A stretch of DNA of 64,000 bases from an uncultured Oscillospiraceae bacterium (GTDB taxonomy: Bacteria; Bacillota; Clostridia; Oscillospirales; Oscillospiraceae), in contig CAKTQV010000002.1 of NCBI GenBank assembly GCA_934597255.1, forward strand, positions 186,001 through 250,000. The letters are read 5' to 3'. Below are positions 25,042 to 33,897 of the stretch, piece after piece. The first letter of the stretch is position 1. The number at the start of each line of letters is the position of its first letter. The notes under the pieces are model-generated. The model saw only the letters and a program-made list of their open reading frames with translations. It did not search any database and was not told the DNA's origin. The position numbers and the translations under genes are program-made.

Positions 25042-26439
25042 TTAAAACCGGAAATACAGGAAGGGGTTATACGTCGAATCGACCAGATAGGCCGTCGAGA
25101 TGCCGAGAACCAGCAAAATGAGAAGAGGGGAGAGAACGCCCTTTGCCTTCGCCGGGAGCTTCCCATAAAGCTTTTTCCCAAGCGGGACGCAGGCGACCGC
25201 GGCGATCAGGAGCAGCACGGCAAAGTTGGCAAGGTAAAACAGATCCGCCGAAGCAATGAAGCCGGCCTGCCCGAAGCCATACATGGCGCGGAAGAATACC
25301 AGCGTCTGCGAAACGGAGCTTTGCTGAAAGATGACCCATCCCGAAAACGCGACAAGCAGTGTGTAAACATGGCCGATGAATTTCGGCGCCCGGTCAAGCC
25401 ATTTGAGCAGGAAGCATTTCTCCAGAATAAGAAAGAACGCGTAATAAATGCCCCAGAACAGGAACGTCCAGTTCGCTCCATGCCAGAAGCCCGTGAGCGC
25501 CCAGACAATAAAGATGTTGACAAGCTGACGGGCGAGACCGTGCCGGTTGCCGCCGAGGGGGATATAAACATAGTCGCGGAACCAGCTGCCGAGACTGATA
25601 TGCCAGCGACGCCAGAATTCCGTTACCGAACGGGAGATATACGGGTAATTGAAGTTTTCCAGAAACTCAAAGCCAAGCATGCGCCCCAGACCGATGGCCA
25701 TGTCGGAATAGCCGGAAAAATCGAAATAGATCTGCATGGAAAAGGCAAGTGCGCCGAGCCACGCACCGACGAAGGTCAGCTCGCCGGCCGGCGTGTTGGC
25801 GTAAGCATCCCAGAGCATACCGATGTTATTGGCGATGAGCACCTTTTTCCCCAGCCCGACGATGAAGCGCTCCACGCCGGAAGCGAATTTATCCAGCGAG
25901 TGCTCCCGATAATCAAGCTGATCGGCTATATCCTTGTATCGTACGATGGGCCCGGCAATGAGCTGCGGAAAGAGCGCGACAAAGGTACCGAATTTGATGA
26001 AATCACGCTGCACGCCCGCATCGCCGCGGTAAACGTCTATGGGATAGCTCATAGTCTGGAAGGTGTAAAAGCTGATGCCGATGGGCAGAGCCAGTCCCAG
26101 CGTCGGGATCGAAATACCGGGGATCTGGCTGAGCGTCTGCGCCACGAGATCAAAGTATTTGAAGAAGAACAGCAGCGCAAGATTGACGACCGTGTTGACG
26201 ACCAGAACCGTATGAGCGCGGCGGCGCCGGTCGCGGTATTTCTCAATCAGAAGCCCGCTGATGTAGTTGATGCAGATCGACGCCAGCATCAGCACGATAT
26301 AAACCGGCTCGCCCCAGCCGTAGAACACAAAATTGACGATAAACAGCCACAGATTACGGCCGCGCGCCGGCACGAGGTAGTAAACAGCCAGAACGACCGG
26401 CAGATAGATGAACAGGAAAAGGATGCTGGAAAATACCAT
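25042..26439 (-). CDS. MBOAT family O-acyltransferase (AlgI/DltB type)
   Basis: A 465-residue multi-pass membrane protein. MBOAT features: FYTFQTMSYPIDVYRG in the first half, FWRRWHISLGSWFRDYVYIPLGG, and the catalytic histidine in FWHGANWTFLFWG. It moves an acyl group, usually acetyl, across the membrane for attachment to a surface polymer by its DHHW partner. GGAGG precedes the ATG. It starts five bases after the stop of a tyrosine recombinase gene, an unusual operon partner. Confidence 0.92.
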   Translation of the reverse strand: MVFSSILFLFIYLPVVLAVYYLVPARGRNLWLFIVNFVFYGWGEPVYIVLMLASICINYISGLLIEKYRDRRRRAHTVLVVNTVVNLALLFFFKYFDLVAQTLSQIPGISIPTLGLALPIGISFYTFQTMSYPIDVYRGDAGVQRDFIKFGTFVALFPQLIAGPIVRYKDIADQLDYREHSLDKFASGVERFIVGLGKKVLIANNIGMLWDAYANTPAGELTFVGAWLGALAFSMQIYFDFSGYSDMAIGLGRMLGFEFLENFNYPYISRSVTEFWRRWHISLGSWFRDYVYIPLGGNRHGLARQLVNIFIVWALTGFWHGANWTFLFWGIYYAFFLILEKCFLLKWLDRAPKFIGHVYTLLVAFSGWVIFQQSSVSQTLVFFRAMYGFGQAGFIASADLFYLANFAVLLLIAAVACVPLGKKLYGKLPAKAKGVLSPLLILLVLGISTAYLVDSTYNPFLYFRF

Positions 26440-26444
26440 TGGTA

Positions 26445-27425
26445 TTATTCCTCCGTCTTTGTTTTTTCGGGTGTAAACTTCGCCAGGGGATTGGCCAGCG
26501 CCGCCGTGCGCAGCTCGGAGTCGGCAATGTGCGTGTATATCTGCGTCGTATTCAGACTTTCGTGGCCGAGAACCTCCTGCAGCGTTCGGACGTCAACGCC
26601 GTTTTGCAGCATGAGCGTCGCAGCCGTATGCCGCAGCTTGTGCGTGGAATAGGCGCTGGGGTCAATGCCGGCCTTGGCAAGCGTCTTTTTCACCATGACC
26701 TGAACCGCATCCACGCTCATCCGCCGGCGCCGCGCCGACAGAAACATGGCGTTTTTATCAATGGCCGCGATCGAGCGCCGGACCGCAAGCCAGTCGTTGA
26801 TGGCCTCGCAACTGCTTTCATTGAGATAAACGACGCGTTCCTTGCCGCCCTTGCCGCGGATCAGGATGTGATCGTCATGGATATCGGTCAGATTCATGCC
26901 GACCATTTCCGAAATACGCAGACCGCAATTGAGGAAAAGGCAGAGGATGCAGTAATCGCGCTCCTGGTTTTTCCCATCCACCGCCGCCAGGAGGCGCTGA
27001 CTTTGTTCCAGCGTCAGATAGCGGGGAAGAGACTTTTTCAGCTTTGGCGTATCCATATCCTGCACCGGATTGGACGCAAGCTGCTTGGTCTTGACCGTAA
27101 GGTAATTGTAAAGGCCCTTGATCGAGGTTATCATGCGCGCGCGGCTGGCCGCGGACAGGGCGCGGTCACGCGAGAGGTAGGCCATAAAATCGTAGACCTC
27201 CGACAGGGTGACCGACGCAAAGAAATCCAGATCAAGCTCATTGATAGAGATATCCTCAAGCTCAGTCCCGCGTGGGACCAGCCCGCGTACAAGCTTCATA
27301 TAGCGGGCAAACGTGCGCAGATCGAGAAAATACGAATCGACCGTCGCCCTGGCTTGGCCTTTGATCGTCTCGTGATAGACCAGAAAATCACGGATGACTG
27401 CCGGCGCTTCCTTATGATAGTCCAT
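26445..27425 (-). CDS. XerC/XerD-like tyrosine recombinase (first copy)
   Basis: A 326-residue tyrosine recombinase with the SAM-like N-terminal domain and the catalytic set: R in CGLRISEMVGM, K in GKGGKERVV, HKLRH, H in VLGHESLNTTQ and the nucleophile in QIYTH. It is a full-length enzyme related to chromosome-dimer resolvases; a second homologue lies at 38206. No integrated element flanks it, so it is more likely a housekeeping Xer-type than a phage integrase. GGGAGG precedes the ATG. Confidence 0.9.
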   Translation of the reverse strand: MDYHKEAPAVIRDFLVYHETIKGQARATVDSYFLDLRTFARYMKLVRGLVPRGTELEDISINELDLDFFASVTLSEVYDFMAYLSRDRALSAASRARMITSIKGLYNYLTVKTKQLASNPVQDMDTPKLKKSLPRYLTLEQSQRLLAAVDGKNQERDYCILCLFLNCGLRISEMVGMNLTDIHDDHILIRGKGGKERVVYLNESSCEAINDWLAVRRSIAAIDKNAMFLSARRRRMSVDAVQVMVKKTLAKAGIDPSAYSTHKLRHTAATLMLQNGVDVRTLQEVLGHESLNTTQIYTHIADSELRTAALANPLAKFTPEKTKTEE

Positions 27426-27495
27426 AAACCGCCTCCCAAATTACCCGACCATCATAGCAGAGAAGAAGCCGCTTGTCCACCGGCAAATACACTAA

Positions 27496-27527
27496 AAATT
27501 CGGCATAATTAATATTATGCCGAATTT
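27496..27527 (-). terminator. Terminator of the radA-DUF6873 operon
   Basis: 14-base perfect arms (AAATTCGGCATAAT and its complement) around TAAT, followed on the minus strand by TTTTTAG. The stem starts inside the stop codon of the DUF6873 gene. Confidence 0.8.
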
Positions 27528-28221
27528 AGGGGAGGGCAAATGCGCCGCCGATGTCTATAAGAGGCCCATCCGTCAGAAACAGCGGGCGAACCTGCCTGCT
27601 GCGCAGGAAATCGAGAATGCGAGCCCGGTCGGGATGTCCGTCGAGCGAGCCGGTAAACGCGAGCGTGTCCGCACCGATCCGAAAGCTCGCGCCGCCGATA
27701 AAGCCTTCGTTGAATCCTTCCAGACGCACCGCGCCCGGCGTTATGTCCAACACGGCCAGACCGGCGCGTTTCGCGGCTCTGGAGACGCCGGCATCCGCCG
27801 TAATAATGGAATCATCGTTTACAGGCGCCGCAGCGCAGCGCGTATAGCCCTGAGCCACAGCGACAAGCGTCCGGGCGGAAAACAGCCGCAGCGCGGCCGG
27901 GTCCGCCGTGACGGGATTGCATATGAGAAAAGCTCCCGTGTCCAGCACGCACAGTCCGGCATCCTGCGGGTATCGGCTTCCTTCGCAGCCCTCGGCACGG
28001 ACAACGGAATACCCTCTATTCGTTAATAAATTCACAAATGAGCCATCCTGCCCCTTGGACACAACAATGGTCTTTCCACACCGCGCCATGCTCAGATCCG
28101 CGTGACCGCTAAGACGCGGATTGATCAGCGGGTTATCCGGCATCCAGAGCGCCTCAAGGCCGCATCTTTCCAGCCCGCGCGCAAGAAGCGGACGGTATCT
28201 CTCCCCTGCGGCCACGATCAT
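27526..28221 (-). CDS. DUF6873 family protein (GME-fold-like)
   Basis: A 231-residue protein matching the clostridial family I recall as DUF6873, predicted to have the fold of guanidino-group modifying enzymes. Visible landmarks: HADLSMARCGKTIVVS, YPQDAGLCVLDTG, QGYTRCAAAPV, SIITADAGV, and LEGFNEGFIGGASFRIG near the end. The conserved His/Asp/Cys positions would suit a catalytic pocket, but no activity is established. Its ATG overlaps the radA stop (ATGA). Confidence 0.7.
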   Translation of the reverse strand: MIVAAGERYRPLLARGLERCGLEALWMPDNPLINPRLSGHADLSMARCGKTIVVSKGQDGSFVNLLTNRGYSVVRAEGCEGSRYPQDAGLCVLDTGAFLICNPVTADPAALRLFSARTLVAVAQGYTRCAAAPVNDDSIITADAGVSRAAKRAGLAVLDITPGAVRLEGFNEGFIGGASFRIGADTLAFTGSLDGHPDRARILDFLRSRQVRPLFLTDGPLIDIGGAFALP

Positions 28222-29573
28222 GCCAGTATGGCGTCGATCGCCTCACGAAGCGTTTTCACGCGCACAAGCTCCAGCCTCTTCGGCGCTTTGAACTCGCCTC
28301 TTATCTGCGCCGGGACAACACAGCTCCGGAAGCCCAGGCGCGCGATCTCCGCCAGGCGCTGGTCGAGCCCCTGCACGCTCCGTATCTCCCCGGTAAGCCC
28401 CACTTCCCCGACGGCAGCCATCGTATCCGGGACCGGACGGTCGCGGAAGCTGGACGCAAGCGCGAGACAGCTTGCCAGATCGGCGGCCGGCTCGTCCAGG
28501 TCAAGCCCGCCGATAACGTTCAGATACGCGTCGCAGGCGGAAAACGCCATGCCGGCGCGTTTTTCCAGAACCGCCAGCAAAAGCGCCATGCGGTTGTAAT
28601 CAAAGCCGTTGGCATTGCGGCGGCCGGCGGCAAAACCGGTCGGCGTGGCCAGCGCCTGAATCTCCGCAAGGATTGGGCGCGAACCCTCCATGACGCAGGT
28701 AACGCAGGTCCCGGGACTGTTCTGCGGCCGTCCGGACAGCATCATTTCCGACGGGTTCGGCACTTCGCACAGTCCCTGCCGCTGCATCTCAAAAACGCCG
28801 ATCTCGTTGGTCGAGCCAAAGCGGTTTTTTTCCGCGCGGAGAATGCGATAGCTGTAGTTTCCGTCGCCGGACAGCTGCAGAACGCAGTCCACCATATGCT
28901 CCAGCACCTTCGGCCCGGCAATGGCCCCCTCCTTGTTCACATGACCGACGACAAACGCCGTAAAGTCGTTCGCCTTTGCAAGCCGCATGATCTCCATGGC
29001 GCAGGCCTTTACCTGACCGACGCTGCCCGGAGCCGTCGAAAGCTCCGGGTCGTAGACCGTCTGAATGGAGTCGATGATAACAAGATCCGGGTCGAGCTGG
29101 CCGATGGCGGCGATCACGTCGTTTATATCCGTGCCGGCCAGCACATAGATCTCATCTCTGGCCACATGCAGCCGCTCGGCGCGCATTTTGAGCTGACGCT
29201 CCGATTCCTCGCCCGTGACATACAGGATCTTCTCCTCCGCGCCGACGTTGCCGCACACCTGCAGCAGCAGCGTGGACTTCCCGATGCCCGGTGAACCGCC
29301 GAACAGAACGATGCTCCCCCGCACGGCTCCTCCGCCAAGCACGCGGTCAAGCTCGCCGATACCGGTGGAAAAGCGGAGCTCATCGTGGCCGTCCAGTTCG
29401 CGCAGGCGCTTCGGCGTCTGCCGCAGCACCGGCGCCGTTTTCACGGCCGCTGTTTTTTTCGCCGCCGGAGCCTCCACCAATGTGTTCCAGGCGCCGCAGG
29501 CCGGACACTGTCCCTGCCAGCGCGCCGTTTCATTCCCGCACGACGAACAGTAAAAAACCGTTTTTTCTTTCAT
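28218..29573 (-). CDS. radA: DNA repair protein RadA
   Basis: A 451-residue RecA-like branch-migration helicase. Domains in order: four-cysteine zinc finger (CSSCGNETARWQGQCPACG), RecA core with Walker A GGSPGIGKST, the RadA-specific KNRFG motif, and a C-terminal Lon-like domain. The ATG at 29573 gives the normal N-terminus; the longer frame upstream runs into cwlD. It overlaps cwlD upstream (ATGA) and DUF6873 downstream (ATGA). Confidence 0.96.
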   Translation of the reverse strand: MKEKTVFYCSSCGNETARWQGQCPACGAWNTLVEAPAAKKTAAVKTAPVLRQTPKRLRELDGHDELRFSTGIGELDRVLGGGAVRGSIVLFGGSPGIGKSTLLLQVCGNVGAEEKILYVTGEESERQLKMRAERLHVARDEIYVLAGTDINDVIAAIGQLDPDLVIIDSIQTVYDPELSTAPGSVGQVKACAMEIMRLAKANDFTAFVVGHVNKEGAIAGPKVLEHMVDCVLQLSGDGNYSYRILRAEKNRFGSTNEIGVFEMQRQGLCEVPNPSEMMLSGRPQNSPGTCVTCVMEGSRPILAEIQALATPTGFAAGRRNANGFDYNRMALLLAVLEKRAGMAFSACDAYLNVIGGLDLDEPAADLASCLALASSFRDRPVPDTMAAVGEVGLTGEIRSVQGLDQRLAEIARLGFRSCVVPAQIRGEFKAPKRLELVRVKTLREAIDAILA

Positions 29574-30277
29574 GTCACGACACCTCTTGTGTATTGCAGA
29601 TACGAGCCGAACAGGACCGCCGCGAGCTGGAGACGGTAATGCTCGGTTTTGAGCTGTGCAAGTTCGCCGGGATTGGACAAAAAGCCGCATTCGACCAGCA
29701 CGGCACGGCAGCCGGCGTTTTTCATCAGATATATATCCTCCGACATCCGTGCCGCCATACGACGGTTCTGCGGGGCAAGCTGCGCGGTGAGGTTTGCCTG
29801 CAGGATCGCAGCAAGCTCGTCGCCGCCGGGCACAGCGCCGTAAAACACCTGCGGCCCGCTTGGACGCGACGCGGAAAAGAAGTTCTGATGTATGCTCAGA
29901 AGCAGCGCGCCGGGCGTCTCCCGGATCAGCGCAAGGCGCGCGTGCTGATCGGCCACCTTCATGCGCGATACGGTATCCGCCTCCGGCGGGTAATCAATAT
30001 CCCCGCTCTCCCGCGTCATCCGCGTTTCCGTACCGCACAGCACGGCGATCGCCTGCAGACGCAGCGCAATGTCCAGATTGATATCCGCCTCCTGCGTCCC
30101 GTCCGACGCTACGGCGCCGCCGTCGGCCCCGCCGTGTCCCGCGTCGATGATAAGGACCGGCGCCGCTGCGTTTTCGGACGCAGCCGGCAGCACCGACGGC
30201 TTTACCAGCAGGATCAAAGCCACCAGCACGGCAAGCGCCGGCGCAATATAATACAGTTTCCTTGCGTTTGACATCAT
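29570..30277 (-). CDS. cwlD: Spore cortex N-acetylmuramoyl-L-alanine amidase CwlD
   Basis: A 235-residue amidase_3 enzyme with an N-terminal membrane/signal segment (residues 8-28) and zinc-site motifs DAGHGGADGG, a Glu-containing helix after it, SIHQNFF, and the C-terminal VECGFLSN. CwlD removes the peptide from muramic acid so that muramic-delta-lactam can form in the spore cortex. The ATG at 30277 lies five bases after GAGGTGG. Confidence 0.85.
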   Translation of the reverse strand: MMSNARKLYYIAPALAVLVALILLVKPSVLPAASENAAAPVLIIDAGHGGADGGAVASDGTQEADINLDIALRLQAIAVLCGTETRMTRESGDIDYPPEADTVSRMKVADQHARLALIRETPGALLLSIHQNFFSASRPSGPQVFYGAVPGGDELAAILQANLTAQLAPQNRRMAARMSEDIYLMKNAGCRAVLVECGFLSNPGELAQLKTEHYRLQLAAVLFGSYLQYTRGVVT

Positions 30278-30327
30278 GCGGCCCACCTCATTTTAACATA
30301 TATGAGGCGGGCCGTACATCTATGATT

Positions 30328-31518
30328 TTATGTTTTTAAAAAAGCCTCAAGCCGGTCGCAGCCCCGCTCAATGTTCTCCATGGAAGCCGCGTAGCTCCAG
30401 CGGGCAAAATTGGCGATCCCAAAGGCTTTGCCCGGCGTGAGCGCCACAAAGCTTTTTTCCAGAAACGCCTCACAGAAATCGGCGTCGTCCCGGATGACGC
30501 GCCCGCCCAGCGTCCGTCCGATCAGCTTTTCAATATTGAGCATCACATAAAACGCGCCCTGCGGCTCCAGACAGCTCACGCCGTCCATGGCGGCAATGCG
30601 CCCGATCAGATACCGGCGGCGCTGCTCAAACGCCCGGCGCATCTCCTCCACCGTGTCGTCGTGGCCCAGAAACGCCTCCGCTGCGGCACACTGGCACATG
30701 GTCGCCGGCGCGCCGGTGGAATGGGACAGATAGCTGCTCATGCGCTTGGCGATCTCCGCGTTGGAGGCCGAATAGCCGATGCGCCAGCCGGTCATGGCAT
30801 AGGTCTTGGACGCGCCGTTGACCACGACCGTCCGCTCCCTGGCGTCGTCGCTGAGCGACGCGAAGCTGGTGAAGACCGTTCCGTCGTAAACCAGCCGGTT
30901 ATATATCTCGTCAGAGACAACGTACAGATCATGGCGGCGGCACACCCCGGCCAGCCGGGACAGCTCCTCGCGGGTGTAGACCATGCCGGTCGGATTGGAC
31001 GGGCTGTTGAGAATGAGCAGCTTCGTCCGCGGCGTGACCGCCGCCTCCAGCTGTTCCGCCGTGATCTTGAAGCCCTGGCTTTCCGGGGCTTTGATCACGA
31101 CCGGCACGCCGCCGGCCATGCGGATCATCTCCAGATAGCTGACCCAATAGGGCGAGGGCAGGATCACTTCATCCCCCGGCTCGACCAGCACCTGCAGCGC
31201 CACAAAGATCACATGCTTTGCACCGCTCGCGATCACGATCTGCGTATAGTCATAGTCCAGACCGCAGTCCTTCTTCAAACGAAAGGCCGCCGCTCTGCGC
31301 ACATCGACCGTTCCGGCCGCGGGCGTGTATTTTGTCTTTCCGTCCCGTATGGCCTCCATGCCAACGGTCTTGATCGCCTCCGGCGTATCGAAATCCGGCT
31401 CGCCGATTCCAAAATTCAGTACATCCTTCCCCTCCGCCCGAAGCGCCTTGGCCTTCGTGTCCACGGCCAGCGTGGCGGACGGCTGGATATTCATCGCGAT
31501 CTGCGACAGCTTTTTCAT
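30328..31518 (-). CDS. aspB: Class I pyridoxal-phosphate aminotransferase (aspartate type)
   Basis: A 396-residue class I aminotransferase of the AspB group. The PLP lysine is in GASKTYAMTGWRIGY, with LNSPSNPTG and VSDEIYNRLVYDG in the expected places, and the substrate-carboxylate arginine near the C-terminus in FARWSYA. It probably interconverts aspartate and oxaloacetate. GGAGG lies nine bases before the ATG. It has its own promoter at 31546-31574, overlapping the end of spoIVA only marginally. Confidence 0.9.
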   Translation of the reverse strand: MKKLSQIAMNIQPSATLAVDTKAKALRAEGKDVLNFGIGEPDFDTPEAIKTVGMEAIRDGKTKYTPAAGTVDVRRAAAFRLKKDCGLDYDYTQIVIASGAKHVIFVALQVLVEPGDEVILPSPYWVSYLEMIRMAGGVPVVIKAPESQGFKITAEQLEAAVTPRTKLLILNSPSNPTGMVYTREELSRLAGVCRRHDLYVVSDEIYNRLVYDGTVFTSFASLSDDARERTVVVNGASKTYAMTGWRIGYSASNAEIAKRMSSYLSHSTGAPATMCQCAAAEAFLGHDDTVEEMRRAFEQRRRYLIGRIAAMDGVSCLEPQGAFYVMLNIEKLIGRTLGGRVIRDDADFCEAFLEKSFVALTPGKAFGIANFARWSYAASMENIERGCDRLEAFLKT

Positions 31519-31545
31519 GATATCGCCTCCTTAGTATACTCCGAA

Positions 31546-31574
31546 ATTATAATCCGCGCCGGATGCAATTGCAA
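31546..31574 (-). promoter_or_regulatory. Promoter of the aminotransferase gene
   Basis: On the minus strand TTGCAA (31574-31569), 17-base spacer, TATAAT (31551-31546). Confidence 0.7.
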
Positions 31575-33047
31575 CTATATAATAATGCAGATCAGCCCGT
31601 AGGCTCCGTCGTTGACAACGCGCTGCATGGTAATGCGCAGGCGGTTGCGCACGTTCGGCGGCATACGTCGCAGCTTGGTCGTCAGCCCTTCCTCCGCGAT
31701 ATCATACAGCGACTTTCCAAATATGTTGGAATCCCATATCTTTGTCACATCGCCGTCGAAGCCCTGCAGCAAAAAGCCCAGAATCTCCTCCGACGCTTTT
31801 TCTCCGCCGACCGCCGGCGAGACCTCTGTTTCAACGTCCGTCCGGATGATATGAAGCGCGGGCGCCGCCGCCTTGAGCTTGACGCTGTAGTGGCCGCTGC
31901 GGCTGACGATCTGCGGTTCGTGGAGCACCATCTGCTGAGGCGTCGGCATAACGAGGCCGTACCCCGTTTCGTTCGCCTGCTCGATCGCCGCGTGTACATT
32001 ATCATACTCCGCCTTGACGGTCTTGAGCGAGCGCAGCAGATCCATCAGATCGCCGTCATCGTCGATCGAAAAGCCGGACTGTTCGGATATCGTCCGGTAA
32101 TACAATTCGCGCGACAGCTCCAGAACGGCCACAGCCGTGCCGGTCCCGGCATCCACGGCGCTCATCCGGGCTGATGTCACGTTCTCCGTCTGGCACAGCC
32201 GCGTCAGCATACGGTCGCAGTCGTGCAGCGTGGACGTCTGCTGTGCCGATTCCAGAACCGCGGCATACAGCGAATGCTTCAGCTCGTTGTCCGCCGGGAG
32301 AGCCTCCACCCACGACGGGAGCCAAAGCGACAGCTCGCGCATCGGGAACTGATACAAAAGCCCCTTCATGATCCGATGGATATCCGTCTCCGTCATCGTC
32401 ATGCAGCTGACGGCGATGCATGGGACGCCGTATTTTTCTTCCAGACTTTCGGCAAGCTCCCGGCACTCCTCCCCGGACGGCTCCGCCGCGTTGAGAAGCA
32501 CAACGAACGGCTTTCCGATGGCCCGCAGCTCGCTGACGGCCCGTTCCTCCGCCTCGACATAGCTCTGGCGCGGGATATCCGCAATGCTGCCGTCCGTCGT
32601 CACGACCAGTCCGATGGTCGCGTGTTCGGCGATCACCTTCCGCGTTCCGACCTCGGCCGCCTTTGTCATGGGAACCTCGCCTTCAAACCACGGTGTCGTC
32701 ACCATCCGCTCCGCGCCGTTTTCCGTGACGCCTTCGGCGTCCGGGATCATGTACCCAACGCAGTCGATCAGCCGCACTGAGGCGCTGGCAGAGCCTTCAA
32801 AGACGACGTCCACCGCTTCCTCCGGGACAAATTTCGGCTCTGCCGTCATAACGGTCCGGCCGGAGCCGGACTGAGGCAGCTCGTCGCGCGCACGCTCCCG
32901 CCGGTAGACGTTATCAATCCCCGGAATGACCATGAGCTCCATGAAGCGCTTGATAAAGGTCGATTTGCCCGTCCGCACCGGCCCGACGACGCCGATATAG
33001 ATGTCGCCGTCCGTTCTGCGGGATATATCCTCATAGATCCTATCCAC
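31575..33047 (-). CDS. spoIVA: Stage IV sporulation protein A
   Basis: The mother-cell ATPase that polymerises on the forespore surface as the base of the spore coat. The 490-residue protein opens with YEDISRRTDGDIYIGVVGPV followed by the Walker A RTGKST, and keeps the long conserved C-terminal region. I place the start at GTG 33047, seven bases after GGGGGG and matching the family N-terminus; the ATG at 33062 has no Shine-Dalgarno. The GGGGGG is also the 3' arm of a terminator-like hairpin. The SipL-like partner is encoded at the start of the window. Confidence 0.95.
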   Translation of the reverse strand: MDRIYEDISRRTDGDIYIGVVGPVRTGKSTFIKRFMELMVIPGIDNVYRRERARDELPQSGSGRTVMTAEPKFVPEEAVDVVFEGSASASVRLIDCVGYMIPDAEGVTENGAERMVTTPWFEGEVPMTKAAEVGTRKVIAEHATIGLVVTTDGSIADIPRQSYVEAEERAVSELRAIGKPFVVLLNAAEPSGEECRELAESLEEKYGVPCIAVSCMTMTETDIHRIMKGLLYQFPMRELSLWLPSWVEALPADNELKHSLYAAVLESAQQTSTLHDCDRMLTRLCQTENVTSARMSAVDAGTGTAVAVLELSRELYYRTISEQSGFSIDDDGDLMDLLRSLKTVKAEYDNVHAAIEQANETGYGLVMPTPQQMVLHEPQIVSRSGHYSVKLKAAAPALHIIRTDVETEVSPAVGGEKASEEILGFLLQGFDGDVTKIWDSNIFGKSLYDIAEEGLTTKLRRMPPNVRNRLRITMQRVVNDGAYGLICIII

Positions 33048-33095
33048 AAAAAATCCCCCCATGGCGTGTTTTGGTAAAACTTACGCCGCGGGGGG
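33048..33095 (-). terminator. Terminator-like hairpin containing the spoIVA Shine-Dalgarno
   Basis: On the minus strand CCCCCCGCGGCGT (33095-33083) pairs with ACGCCATGGGGGG (33067-33055) with a 2-base internal mismatch, followed by ATTTTTT and then the GTG start at 33047. It can end nif3 transcription and also masks the spoIVA ribosome site. Confidence 0.75.
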
Positions 33096-33126
33096 CTTGT
33101 TTATGACTTTTTATGTGGCCGGGCTG

Positions 33127-33897
33127 TCAGTAGAAACAAACCGTCTGCCCATGGTTTTGGGACTGACGCACCTCCAGAGCGGGAAACGCCTCGCGCAGCC
33201 ACCGGGCCAGCACCGGGACCACCACGTTTTCCGTGCAGAAATGATCCGCGTCGATCAGATTGATCCCAAGATTCTTCGCCTCCAGGAACTGATCGTATTT
33301 CACATCCGCCGTCACATAGGTATCGCATCCTGCCTCAAACGCCAGCGCGATCTCCCCGCCGCCGCTTCCGCCGCAGCAGGCAATATGCTGAACCGTCCGG
33401 TGCGCGTCGTGATAGCGCAGGCCGTTGGCGCAAAGAGCTTTTTTCGTATGGGCCAGAAAATCCGAAAAACCCATCGGCGCCGGAAGCATTCCGATGCGGC
33501 CGATGCCGCTGATCGGATCGAGGGTTTCCGTGACGGCTCCGCCGAGCGCCGCCATCAGCGCGTCGTTCACGCCGCCCTGTGCCGCGTCCAGATTCGTATG
33601 CATACAGACAGCGGCCATATGGCTTTCAGCCAGAGCCAGAATACGCCGGCCGACCCACGAGGCGTCCGTGACGCTTTTGACCGGGCTGAAAATAAGCGGA
33701 TGGTGGCTCACGATCAGCTCTGCGCCCCATTCCGCCGCCTCCGCGATCACATCGTCCGTGATATCCAGCGCCGTCATCACGCGCGTCACCGACGCGTCCC
33801 CATGGCCGACAAGATGGCCAACATTGTCAAAATCAAGCTTCAGCCCGCAGGGCGCTTTCTCCTCCAGCGCCAGCAGAACGTCCGATACTGTCATCAT
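33127..33897 (-). CDS. Nif3-like dinuclear metal-centre protein
   Basis: A 256-residue Nif3/YqfO-type protein forming hexameric rings with two metals per subunit. The family motifs VSHHPLIF, LDFDNVGHLVG, the C-terminal YVTADVKYDQFLEA and IDADHFCTE are present. The inserted domain found in longer homologues is missing. It has been suggested as a GTP cyclohydrolase-like or regulatory protein; function is unsettled. The ATG at 33897 overlaps the trmK stop (ATGA). The pairing with trmK is common in Firmicutes. Confidence 0.9.
   Translation of the reverse strand: MMTVSDVLLALEEKAPCGLKLDFDNVGHLVGHGDASVTRVMTALDITDDVIAEAAEWGAELIVSHHPLIFSPVKSVTDASWVGRRILALAESHMAAVCMHTNLDAAQGGVNDALMAALGGAVTETLDPISGIGRIGMLPAPMGFSDFLAHTKKALCANGLRYHDAHRTVQHIACCGGSGGGEIALAFEAGCDTYVTADVKYDQFLEAKNLGINLIDADHFCTENVVVPVLARWLREAFPALEVRQSQNHGQTVCFY

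Noticed and set aside
26445..27425. Recombinase as a prophage integrase
   Set aside because: No attachment repeats, phage genes or tRNA next to it; the sequence is Xer-like.
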